Origin: a virus
Length of the DNA stretch: 20,056 bases
Strand: one strand, 5' to 3'
Virus record (IMG/VR): IMGVR_UViG_3300036766_000113
Location: 1 to 20,056 of that record
Position numbers and translations under genes: made by a program. This document shows, in pieces, positions 14,852-20,056 of this stretch. The notes under the pieces were generated by a model that saw only the letters and a list, made by a program, of their open reading frames with translations, was not told where the DNA came from and searched no databases. Each line of letters starts with the position of its first letter. Within the stretch, counting starts at the first letter, position 1.

Positions 14852-14921
14852 TTGACCCCGCCCCATTATTGAGCGACACCGTGCTCGCTTCCCCATCAAC
14901 CGCACGGACACGGAGGTCTAT
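14840..14921 (+). promoter_or_regulatory. Short intergenic region with possible -35 (TTGACC) and strong SD
   Basis: The gap holds the palindromic element at its left edge, TTGACC at 14852-14857, a small AT-rich patch (ATTATTGA near 14866), and GGAGG at 14912-14916 for the next gene. A convincing -10 at normal spacing is missing, so promoter activity is a guess based on the cluster of signals. No terminator is seen. Confidence 0.3.
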
Positions 14922-15749
14922 ATGAGCGGCAAGGATGCGATCAAAAACGTCGACATGGTCATGGGGTCCGACAAGCAGTTGGACTACGTGGTCATCGCGC
15001 GCAATTTCAAAATCTCGCTGGCGGCGAAGGCGCTCCTGATGAAGGTGCCCACCGGGCTGGCGGTGGGCGCACGGGTGCGCTCGTTTTGGACGAACGACCC
15101 ATCGGCAAAGTTCTCAGTCGACCTGATGAAGGTGGTGACCATGCCCCAGCAGCAGGGCCTCGTGGAGTCGTGGCCGGGGCTGCCGTTCTACAAGGTCGAC
15201 ACCGTGCGGGCGTCGTTCGAGGTGGTGACCGGTTTTGACCTCACAAGCGGCACCCCGCAGGTGCTCCTGACGGCGATCAAGGGCCTCAAGATGCTGGAGG
15301 TGTTCGCCGAACAGATCACCGGTCAGATCAAGAAGGAGCACCTAGTCATCTCCCCCGACGTGCTCGCCGATTGGATGGGGCACTTCCTGTTCTCGACCGC
15401 GTGGTTCGACGGGTTCAAGGACGAGGAGTTGGAGGCCATGGGCGGGGTGGCCGACACCACCGCCTTCCACAACGTCAACCTCGTCACCAAAAAGCACACC
15501 GAGCACCCCGAGTTCGTCACCATCAAGCAGATGTTAGAGGCCGCCTCTGGCGGTGGCCACCCGCTTGGGCACCCCCACGACAAGAAGCCGAAGGCCACCG
15601 CGGGGGGCACGGCCAAGCTGCTCACCTTCCCCCTGCCCGAGCCGACCGACTCCGAGAAGGCGCTGGCCGCCCTGGGGGCCGAGCCGAAGGTGACGAACGG
15701 GGACCCATACCACACGGACGACGACGACGACGACCCGGACGCCGCGTAG
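14922..15749 (+). CDS. Protein of unknown function with acidic C-terminal tail (275 aa)
   Basis: ATG 14922 follows GGAGG at 14912-14916 (5-base spacer). The fold is not recognised. Residues 1-200 are mixed alpha/beta ('LDYVVIARNFKISLAAKALL', 'FYKVDTVRASFEVVTGFDL', 'VLLTAIKGLKMLEVFAEQI'). A flexible Gly/His/Pro/Lys-rich linker (GGGHPLGHPHDKKPKA) follows. The last residues are a run of Asp (HTDDDDDDPDAA). A disordered linker ending in an acidic tip is the layout of single-stranded DNA-binding proteins such as T7 gp2.5 and bacterial SSB, and the replication context would suit that. No OB-fold signature could be confirmed, so this remains a suggestion only. Confidence 0.72.
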   Translation: MSGKDAIKNVDMVMGSDKQLDYVVIARNFKISLAAKALLMKVPTGLAVGARVRSFWTNDPSAKFSVDLMKVVTMPQQQGLVESWPGLPFYKVDTVRASFEVVTGFDLTSGTPQVLLTAIKGLKMLEVFAEQITGQIKKEHLVISPDVLADWMGHFLFSTAWFDGFKDEELEAMGGVADTTAFHNVNLVTKKHTEHPEFVTIKQMLEAASGGGHPLGHPHDKKPKATAGGTAKLLTFPLPEPTDSEKALAALGAEPKVTNGDPYHTDDDDDDPDAA

Positions 15750-15760
15750 GTAGACCCGCC

Positions 15761-15952
15761 GTGTCGCACGCGTGGACGACTTCACAGGGTCCGGCACCGC
15801 GCGGGCGCGCGACGGATGAAAACCATCAAGTTCATCACAGTAGGTACACGTTAGAGGGTGGACCACACTTTAAGGGTACCTATTTGGGATGCTCTACCGA
15901 GCATCTACGCGCGTGCGCGCGAGGCGGGTCAGACGTGGGGGTCAGACGATGA
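15761..15952 (+). CDS. Possible small ORF (63 aa) overlapping the next gene by ATGA
   Basis: GTG 15761 opens a 63-codon frame whose TGA overlaps ATG 15949 of the next gene, the junction type seen throughout this genome. Against it: there is no clear SD, the start is GTG only, and third codon positions are not GC-biased as in the neighbours (for example GAT GAA AAC CAT CAA GTT). The region may be a non-coding leader or a recently acquired segment. The product (YTLEGGPHFKGTYLGCSTEHLRAC in two parts around Gly) matches no family known to me. Confidence 0.3.
   Translation: MSHAWTTSQGPAPRGRATDENHQVHHSRYTLEGGPHFKGTYLGCSTEHLRACARGGSDVGVRR
15888..15905. promoter_or_regulatory. Hairpin GATGCTC-TACC-GAGCATC
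   Basis: A perfect seven-base-pair stem with a four-base loop lies 44 bases before ATG 15949, in the AT-richer ~200-base stretch between genes. It is followed by an alternating CG run (CGCGCGTGCGCGCG) that can itself pair. There is no T-run after it, so it is not a standard intrinsic terminator. It could be an RNA-processing or translation-control element, or a protein-binding site. Confidence 0.4.
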
Positions 15953-16443
15953 AGGTGGTGGGCAAGAGCGTGAGGGACGTCAGGACCTCCCCGCCAAGGA
16001 ATCACCTTGAGGGGGTGCCGTCCCCCCGCCGCTGTTCGGTGGCGTGGGCCTACGAGCACCAGCGGAGGTACGGCGGGGCCTGCGAGGTGTGGACCGTGGC
16101 CCGCATGGGCCAGTTGAGGTGGGCGCTCAAGCACCTGTCGCCGGACGTGCGGTTCCGGTTCATCGCGTTCGTGGTGGGCCGCTGGGCGGAGTTCGCGGCG
16201 TCGGTGAAGCTCCAGGCGGGCATGACGGCGGTGCCCACCCGCCCGTCGGTGGGGTTCCTGGTCAAGCACGTCTCGGTGGCGGTGAACATGTTCGTGGCGC
16301 ACCTCGACGCCAAGACCGACACCTCGGGGGCGTCGTTCGCCACCAACGCCCCAGCGCCGGGGCCGAAGCACGCCCCCGCGCCGTCGCCCGAGGACGCGGC
16401 GGTGTCGGTGGAGGACCTGAAGGGGATGTTTGGAGATGGCTGA
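15949..16443 (+). CDS. Protein of unknown function in replication module (164 aa)
   Basis: ATG 15949 is chosen for its overlap with the preceding possible small ORF and for a TGGGGG stretch ending 7 bases before it. An in-frame ATG 15889 would add 20 mostly basic residues and would read through the hairpin. The protein has a basic N-terminus (RDVRTSPPRNHLEGV), a helical middle ('WTVARMGQLRWALKHLSPDV', 'FIAFVVGRWAEFAASVKLQAG', 'FLVKHVSVAVNMFVAHLD') and a proline/alanine-rich linker ending in a short acidic helix (EDLKGMFG). The final helix on a linker suggests a protein-docking tail. No family is recognised. It overlaps the next gene by eight bases, two genes before the helicase. Confidence 0.7.
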   Translation: MKVVGKSVRDVRTSPPRNHLEGVPSPRRCSVAWAYEHQRRYGGACEVWTVARMGQLRWALKHLSPDVRFRFIAFVVGRWAEFAASVKLQAGMTAVPTRPSVGFLVKHVSVAVNMFVAHLDAKTDTSGASFATNAPAPGPKHAPAPSPEDAAVSVEDLKGMFGDG

Positions 16444-17011
16444 GGCGAAGGCGGTCGCGGCGAACGCGCACCTGTTCGAGAGCGGGGTGCTGAAGCCCGG
16501 CAAGCACGACCGGTTGGTGGAGGACGCCCCGCGCTGGGCGCGCATCGCCGGCATACCCGTGGCGATGCTGGCCGAGCGCGCCGAGGACCACTGCTCGCCG
16601 GGCGAGGTCAAGTGGGCCAACGCCTACCCCGAGCGGGCGCACCGTGGCGAGGGCGGTGGCATCCTCTACGTCGGCAACATGGACCCCCCCGCCGTCCGGC
16701 GCATGCAGGCGCTCGCGGCGAAGTTCATCCGCAACTACATCGACGCCCGCGTGGTGACGCTCGACGAGTACCTAGCGGCGCAGCGCGACGGCGACGCCCC
16801 GCAGTGCTCGGTGCTGTTCGTGCCCCTGGTGCATGCGGCGGCCTCGACCCGCGTGCCGGACTGGCGGGTGCAGGCGCTCGCGGCGGTGTTGGTGGAGCGG
16901 GCCATGCAGCACACCGGTATCCATGTGGACGACTGGGGGGCGTTCGTGGCGGCGTACGGCCAGGGCGTGGCGTACCTCGTGCGCGACTTCGAGGTGGTGG
17001 GGAAAAAATGA
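16436..17011 (+). CDS. Protein of unknown function next to helicase; possible P-loop-less helicase-loader homologue
   Basis: ATG 16436 lies inside the end of the previous gene; AAGGGG at 16420-16425 and GGAG just before it could serve as SD. The 191-residue product has, after a helical N-terminus, 'GGILYVGNMDPPAVRRMQAL', then 'FIRNYIDARVVTLDEYLAA', then 'CSVLFVPLVHAAAS', then 'VQALAAVLVERAMQHTGIHV'. This spacing (beta strand, turn, helix, beta strand with 'lidely' helix, apolar strand) resembles the AAA+ core of DnaC/IstB helicase loaders, but the Walker A Gly-Lys-Thr and Walker B Asp-Asp are absent. Its stop overlaps the helicase start (ATGA), fitting a helicase-partner role. The fold assignment is inference. 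Confidence 0.72.
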   Translation: MAEAKAVAANAHLFESGVLKPGKHDRLVEDAPRWARIAGIPVAMLAERAEDHCSPGEVKWANAYPERAHRGEGGGILYVGNMDPPAVRRMQALAAKFIRNYIDARVVTLDEYLAAQRDGDAPQCSVLFVPLVHAAASTRVPDWRVQALAAVLVERAMQHTGIHVDDWGAFVAAYGQGVAYLVRDFEVVGKK

Positions 17012-18294
17012 GCTTTGCGTTCAGCAAGGACACGGCCGGGATGCGCTTCTTGGCCGCAGCGGTGGGTGCGTCCCTGAAGGACTACGTGCGGTTCAGGCCG
17101 TCCCCCGAGATGTTTCAGGACGCCGAGGTGGAGGTGTTCGAGTTCGTCGATGCTTTCGTGCGCAAGCACTCCAAGGTTCCGCAGCCGGCGACGGTGCAGC
17201 AGAACCTCAAGGTGCAGTTAACTGCACCACCGGAGCCGCTGTCGTTCTACTACGACCAGCTACACTCGCGGTTCGTCCAGACCTCGCTCCGCAAGATGAA
17301 CGCCGACATCGCCGAGCTTCTGAAGGGCGGGCCGAAGCAGGAGGAGCACGCCAAGCTCGCGCGTCAGCGCGTCGAGGCCGCCGTGGCGTCGCTGCGCAAG
17401 GTGGAGGCCGGGGCGCTCCACGTGGTGGACTTCCGCGAGTCCGGCCTGCTGCTCAAGGGCGACATGCTGGCGAAGCTCACCGGGGAGACGTCGGACCTGC
17501 GCCTCGGGTGGGACTCGGTGGACGTCAAGTACGGCGGGGCCGTGGACGGAGACCTCGTTTCGATGGTGGCGCGGCCGGGCATGGGCAAGACCATGCTGGC
17601 GATCTACTCGGCCCGGCGGGCGTGGGCCGAGGACAAGCGCACCCCGCTCGTGGTGTCGATGGAGATGAAGGTGCTCCCGATACTACAGCGCATGGCCGCC
17701 ACGCACGCGGGCGTCCCGTTCGAGCAGATCAAGGGCGGGCTGCTCACCACCAAATCGAAGCCCAAGTTCGAGGCCGCGATGACCCAGGCCAAGGGGCAGG
17801 CCACCCCGCTGTGGGTGGTGGACGGCAACCTAGCCGCGACCGTGGAGGACGTGGCGTCGCTCGCGACGTCGCTGGGCGTGGACTGCATCTACATCGACGG
17901 GGCCTATCTGCTCAGGCACCCCAACATCCGCAACCGGTACGAGCGCGTGGCGGAGAACTGCGACCTCATCAAGAACGTGCTGTGCGGCGACCTCGGTCTG
18001 CCGGTGTTCGCCACGTGGCAGTTCTCGCGCGACGCGGCGAAGAAGCTCAAGACCAAGAAGGGCGGGGCCGTCGACCTGGAGGACATCGGGTATTCGGACG
18101 CCGTCGGGCAGCACTCGTCCCTCGTCATGGGGCTGTTCGAGTCCGAGACCGTGGAGACTATCCTTCACCGCAAGGTCACCGTGCTGAAGGGGCGCTACGG
18201 CCAGACCGGGGAGTTCCTGGTCAATTGGTCCTGGTCGACCATGGACTTCACCGAGCACACGCCGAAGTCGATCAAGGAGCTTCAGAATGAGTGA
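17008..18294 (+). CDS. dnaB: DnaB-type replicative DNA helicase
   Basis: ATG 17008 overlaps the previous stop (ATGA); the frame extends upstream only as shadow. The 428-residue product is a little shorter than typical bacterial DnaB (about 450-470). The N-terminal domain (about 1-150) is helical, and the linker leads to 'LRLGWDSVDVKYGGAVDGDLVSMVARPG'. The RecA-like motor has Walker A R189-PGMGK-T195, 'TPLVVSMEMK' (the DnaB H1a/E motif), Walker B 'DCIYIDG' with D297, and the arginine-rich 'NIRNRYERVAENCDLIKNV' with 'LPVFATWQFSR' (DnaB motif with Gln). The C-terminal part includes 'RKVTVLKGRYGQTGEF', as in DnaB motif H4. It should unwind the phage replication fork as a hexamer with the primase encoded downstream. 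A full 18-base palindrome lies over codons 68-74. Confidence 0.93.
   Translation: MSFAFSKDTAGMRFLAAAVGASLKDYVRFRPSPEMFQDAEVEVFEFVDAFVRKHSKVPQPATVQQNLKVQLTAPPEPLSFYYDQLHSRFVQTSLRKMNADIAELLKGGPKQEEHAKLARQRVEAAVASLRKVEAGALHVVDFRESGLLLKGDMLAKLTGETSDLRLGWDSVDVKYGGAVDGDLVSMVARPGMGKTMLAIYSARRAWAEDKRTPLVVSMEMKVLPILQRMAATHAGVPFEQIKGGLLTTKSKPKFEAAMTQAKGQATPLWVVDGNLAATVEDVASLATSLGVDCIYIDGAYLLRHPNIRNRYERVAENCDLIKNVLCGDLGLPVFATWQFSRDAAKKLKTKKGGAVDLEDIGYSDAVGQHSSLVMGLFESETVETILHRKVTVLKGRYGQTGEFLVNWSWSTMDFTEHTPKSIKELQNE
17211..17228. repeat. Palindrome family copy 4 inside dnaB: perfect 18-base palindrome
   Basis: GGTGCAGTTAACTGCACC is its own reverse complement over all 18 bases. It is read GTG CAG TTA ACT GCA (Val-Gln-Leu-Thr-Ala) in the N-terminal domain of the helicase, the identical codon sequence to copy 1 in gpJ. 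It is the best-conserved member of the family. Confidence 0.75.
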
Positions 18295-18463
18295 GCGGGT
18301 GTGCGGCGATGTGGCGGTGGTTGAACCGGGGTGTCGCAGCCGGGCCGGTTGGATGCCCAGGGAACCCCATAAATCTGCCCGTACGTGCGTGCCGTGTCGG
18401 GGGCCGCTGGGTGCGCCCCAGGCCGCCCCCCAAGCATCTGGGTGTGGCTCTGGCGGGGGGTGA
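18287..18463 (+). CDS. Small ORF (58 aa) directly after helicase, translationally coupled
   Basis: ATG 18287 overlaps the helicase stop (ATGAGTGA) and has AAGGAG at 18274-18279 with a 7-base spacer, one of the best SDs in the window. The product begins MSERVCGDVAVVEPG and holds four Cys in its first 42 residues, including 'ARTCVPCRGPL'. It then runs into a Gly/Ala/Pro/Ser tail that may be unstructured. The Cys spacing could bind zinc, but no known ribbon is complete. The strong SD and overlap argue it is translated; the low-complexity tail argues for caution. Confidence 0.5.
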   Translation: MSERVCGDVAVVEPGCRSRAGWMPREPHKSARTCVPCRGPLGAPQAAPQASGCGSGGG

Positions 18464-18481
18464 GGAAAGGATTTGTAACGG

Positions 18482-18508
18482 GGTCGGGGGGAAGCTAGGG
18501 TCCCGACC
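18482..18508. promoter_or_regulatory. Inverted repeat GGTCGGG ... CCCGACC before small zinc-ribbon gene
   Basis: Seven-base arms (18482-18488 and 18502-18508) with a 13-base loop lie between the end of the 58-codon ORF and the SD of the next gene. There is no T-run on either strand side, so a standard terminator is not supported. It might be an RNA structure that controls read-through or protects a processed end. Confidence 0.35.
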
Positions 18509-18528
18509 TCAACACCACGGAGGGTGCG

Positions 18529-18720
18529 ATGTTCAACACGCCGATCAGGTTCATGCAGGCGTCCCGCCTGTTCGCGGCCGAGTGCGCCAACTGCGGCGAC
18601 GACACCAACAACTACGACCGCGACCTCGAAGCCTTCGCCTGTTCGTCCCGGTGCGCGTCGCGCCTGGGGGAGGACAAGCGCGACGAGCTTCGGCACGCCG
18701 CGTCGCTCCGCCGCTGTTAA
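18529..18720 (+). CDS. Small putative zinc-binding protein (63 aa)
   Basis: ATG 18529 follows GGAGG at 18519-18523 with a 5-base spacer. The product has Cys19-x2-Cys22 and Cys38-x3-Cys42 ('ECANCGDD' and 'ACSSRCASRLG'), a spacing suited to a small zinc ribbon or treble-clef-like knuckle. The N-terminus (FNTPIRFMQASRLFA) is helical, and the C-terminus is basic (LRHAASLRRC). It is likely a nucleic-acid or protein-binding factor, but the partner is unknown. It sits between helicase and primase genes with its own intergenic leader. Confidence 0.75.
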   Translation: MFNTPIRFMQASRLFAAECANCGDDTNNYDRDLEAFACSSRCASRLGEDKRDELRHAASLRRC

Positions 18721-18761
18721 CCACGGGGGCACCGCGCCCCCAACAACCAGAGGAGGCCACC

Positions 18762-19271
18762 ATGGCCGTAAAGGTGATAACCAAACCAGTCGAGACGAAG
18801 GCCGCGCCGGACGCGACGGCGGGGGCGCTCGCCCTCGGTGTCGTCACCGAGCAGGCGTATGAGGCGGTCAAGGACGCCGTGCGCGATGCGCTCAAGGCGG
18901 CGGCCGAGGTCAAGAAGCTGGAGGCCGACCCGGCGGTGGTCAAGTACGGCAAGGCCGTGAAGGCCGCGTCCGACGCGGCGGCGGTGGCCGTGGCCGTGGC
19001 GACCGAGTACGGCAAGGCCGACGAGGAGTTCAACGTGTCGGTGCTGGGCCGCACCGTTCGGTTCGGCCAGCGCGCCCTCGTCCGGTCGATCAGGGACCTG
19101 GAGGCCGTGCGCAAGCGTCTCACCCACAAGGTGTTCATGGAGGTCGCCAAGGTCAGCATCGGCGACCTGGAGAAGTACATGACCGGCATCGAGGTCGAGG
19201 AGGTGCTCGACTCCGGGCGCACGGGCAGGCGCAAGATGACCGTCGTCGAGGACGTGCGGGCCGCCAAATGA
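18762..19271 (+). CDS. Alanine-rich helical protein of unknown function (169 aa)
   Basis: ATG 18762 follows AGGAGG at 18751-18756 (5-base spacer). The frame is open upstream for almost 500 bases, but that stretch lacks a supported start and covers two other small genes. The N-terminal half is Ala/Lys/Val-rich and helical ('EQAYEAVKDAVRDALKAAAE', 'KAVKAASDAAAVAVAVATEY'). The second half has a more globular look ('FNVSVLGRTVRFGQRALVRS', 'FMEVAKVSIGDLEKYMTGIE') and ends 'VEDVRAAK'. No enzymatic motif is visible. A DNA-coating or structural role in replication is possible but unproven. Its stop overlaps a tiny ORF that leads to the primase. Confidence 0.78.
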   Translation: MAVKVITKPVETKAAPDATAGALALGVVTEQAYEAVKDAVRDALKAAAEVKKLEADPAVVKYGKAVKAASDAAAVAVAVATEYGKADEEFNVSVLGRTVRFGQRALVRSIRDLEAVRKRLTHKVFMEVAKVSIGDLEKYMTGIEVEEVLDSGRTGRRKMTVVEDVRAAK

Positions 19272-19318
19272 TCGGCGGCATGCTGCACAGCGGGTTCCGC
19301 CATTGCGGGCGGTCCTGA
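19268..19318 (+). CDS. Tiny leader ORF (16 aa) between helical protein and primase
   Basis: ATG 19268 overlaps the previous stop (ATGA) and the ORF ends TGA at 19316-19318, one base before GTG 19320 of the primase. Its peptide (MIGGMLHSGFRHCGRS) is meaningless as a protein. It may exist only to carry ribosomes from the upstream gene to the primase start, which lacks its own clear SD. Confidence 0.3.
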   Translation: MIGGMLHSGFRHCGRS

Positions 19319-19319
19319 C

Positions 19320-20056
19320 GTGACGAAGGAGGAGGTGCTCCACTTCCTCGGTGGGCTGGACGTCAAGGCGCAGCCGTCGCCGCGTCGCGGCTGGATCACG
19401 GCGCACTGCCCCCTGACGTGGCGGCACGGCGGCGGGGTCGACCACCACCCGTCGTTCGGCGTGGAGGTGGTGGCGAACAAGCCGTCGCGCACGAACTGCT
19501 TCTCGTGCGGGTTCCACGGCGACGCGGGGGACCTGCTCATCGAGTTGTCCGGCAAGCTCCCCGCTGTGCAGCTTGCAGCAGCGTGGGCCTTCCTGTCCGA
19601 GGTGTCCGACAAGTTCGACACCGCGATCCCGGCCGGCACGCCGGGGTTCGACGACTACCTGTCCGGCGGCGCGGACACCGACCCCGAGGGTTTCCCCGAG
19701 TGGTGGCTGGACAGCTTCCAACTCGCTGCGGCGTCCGTCGTCGCCATAAAGTACCTCGTGGGGCGCGGGGTGGCCCCGCAGGCGTGGGGGGCGTTCGGCG
19801 TGCGGTATGACGCACACCGCATGAGGGTGTGCGTGCCGGTGCGCGACTTCGAGGGCAAGCTCCGGGGCCTGCACGGGCGCACGGTGGTGCCGGGGGCGGA
19901 GCCGAAGTACCTCGTCTACACCTACCAGGGCAGGAGCCACCCCCAGGTGTGGCTCGGCGAGCACGCGGCGAAGCCGGGGGTGCCCCTCGTGGTGGGCGAG
20001 TCGATGTTCGACCTGTTCAGCATCTACCGCGTCTACCGCAACGTGGTGTCCCCGCT
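19320..20056 (+). CDS. dnaG: DnaG-type primase, 3' end outside window
   Basis: GTG 19320 opens a frame that stays open to the window end (245 residues visible). The N-terminus is a CHC2-type zinc finger: Cys30 in 'AHCPLTWRHGGG', His36 (or His42/43), 'HPSFGVEV', then Cys60-x2-Cys63 in 'NCFSCGFHGDAGDLL'. An RNA-polymerase-like region follows with 'YLVGRGVAPQAWGAFGV' and 'HRMRVCVPVRDFEGKLRGLHGRTVV', as in DnaG ('R-x-x-x-P-...-G-x-x-x-G-x-x-G-R'). The visible end enters the TOPRIM fold, with 'PLVVGESMFDLFSIY' and catalytic Glu227. It would make RNA primers on lagging-strand template with the DnaB helicase encoded about 1 kb upstream. No strong SD precedes the GTG; AAGGAG lies just inside, before another in-frame GTG at 19335. 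Confidence 0.88.
   Translation, partial: MTKEEVLHFLGGLDVKAQPSPRRGWITAHCPLTWRHGGGVDHHPSFGVEVVANKPSRTNCFSCGFHGDAGDLLIELSGKLPAVQLAAAWAFLSEVSDKFDTAIPAGTPGFDDYLSGGADTDPEGFPEWWLDSFQLAAASVVAIKYLVGRGVAPQAWGAFGVRYDAHRMRVCVPVRDFEGKLRGLHGRTVVPGAEPKYLVYTYQGRSHPQVWLGEHAAKPGVPLVVGESMFDLFSIYRVYRNVVSP

Noticed and set aside
15880-15915. tRNA-like D-arm on the minus strand (GCTCGGTAGAGCATC)
   Set aside because: The loop is only four bases, there is no T-arm GTTCGA-type sequence, no anticodon stem and no matching acceptor stem.
18709-18728. GCTGTTAACCACGG as a fifth copy of the TTAA palindrome
   Set aside because: Only 9 of 16 positions match; the TTAA comes from the TAA stop codon.
18291-18761. Extension of the 169-aa gene upstream to GTG 18291
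   Set aside because: The extension has no SD, is rich in Gly/Pro/Arg without domain character, and would overlay two small genes that have good SDs; ATG 18762 has AGGAGG at proper distance.
18717-19964. Long minus-strand frames such as 18717-19964, 4759-5835, 7861-8844 and 1998-2843
   Set aside because: They are antisense shadows of well-supported + strand genes, with Arg/His/Val/Leu-rich low-complexity products and no family motifs.

Overview
The window is a stretch of a tailed bacteriophage (or prophage) genome with a lambda-like siphovirus tail. Every supported gene lies on the + strand, and genes are packed with overlapping stop/start signals (TGATG, GTGA, TTGA, ATGA). The DNA is very GC-rich (roughly two thirds by eye), with G/C-ending codons and frequent GTG/TTG starts. 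A Rz/Rz1-type two-component spanin, with an inner-membrane and an outer-membrane lipoprotein subunit, points to a Gram-negative host. The host genus cannot be named from the sequence. No integrase, repressor gene, tRNA or CRISPR array was seen.

Layout. (1) 1-7809: the tail-tip module in exact lambda order: end of the tape measure (H), then M, L, K, I and J. (2) 7819-9743: a tail-fibre-like protein and a small protein of unknown role. (3) 9740-12536: a lysis region with several small membrane proteins, an M15-family endolysin, a holin candidate, and overlapping i-spanin and o-spanin genes. (4) 12538-13565: a small beta-rich virion-type protein followed by an HNH endonuclease gene of visibly lower GC. 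(5) 13652-20056: a replication/DNA-metabolism module: an AAA+ ATPase, a protein with an acidic C-terminal tail, two proteins of unknown function (one resembling a helicase loader that has lost its P-loop), a DnaB-type helicase, small Cys-containing proteins, and a DnaG-type primase cut by the window end.

How the genes work together. H, M, L, K, I and J would build the tail tip and carry host recognition. L, J and the fibre each appear to carry a jelly-roll or carbohydrate-binding-like insert, suggesting several copies of a surface-binding module. The lysis genes degrade peptidoglycan and fuse the membranes. Helicase and primase would drive phage DNA replication.

Most notable observations. 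(a) gpJ carries a complete Hint domain (bacterial-intein-like, residues 15-145) inside its N-terminal glycine-rich linker, ending His-Asn followed by Gly. This suggests self-cleavage rather than canonical splicing. (b) A palindrome, GTGCAGTTAACTGCAC, occurs four times (two near-perfect or perfect, two 14/16). Three copies lie in unrelated genes in the same codon register and use the scarce TTA codon, so the constraint looks to be on DNA rather than on protein. (c) A roughly 200-residue lectin-like insertion splits gpL. (d) There is a possible P-loop-less helicase-loader homologue next to dnaB.
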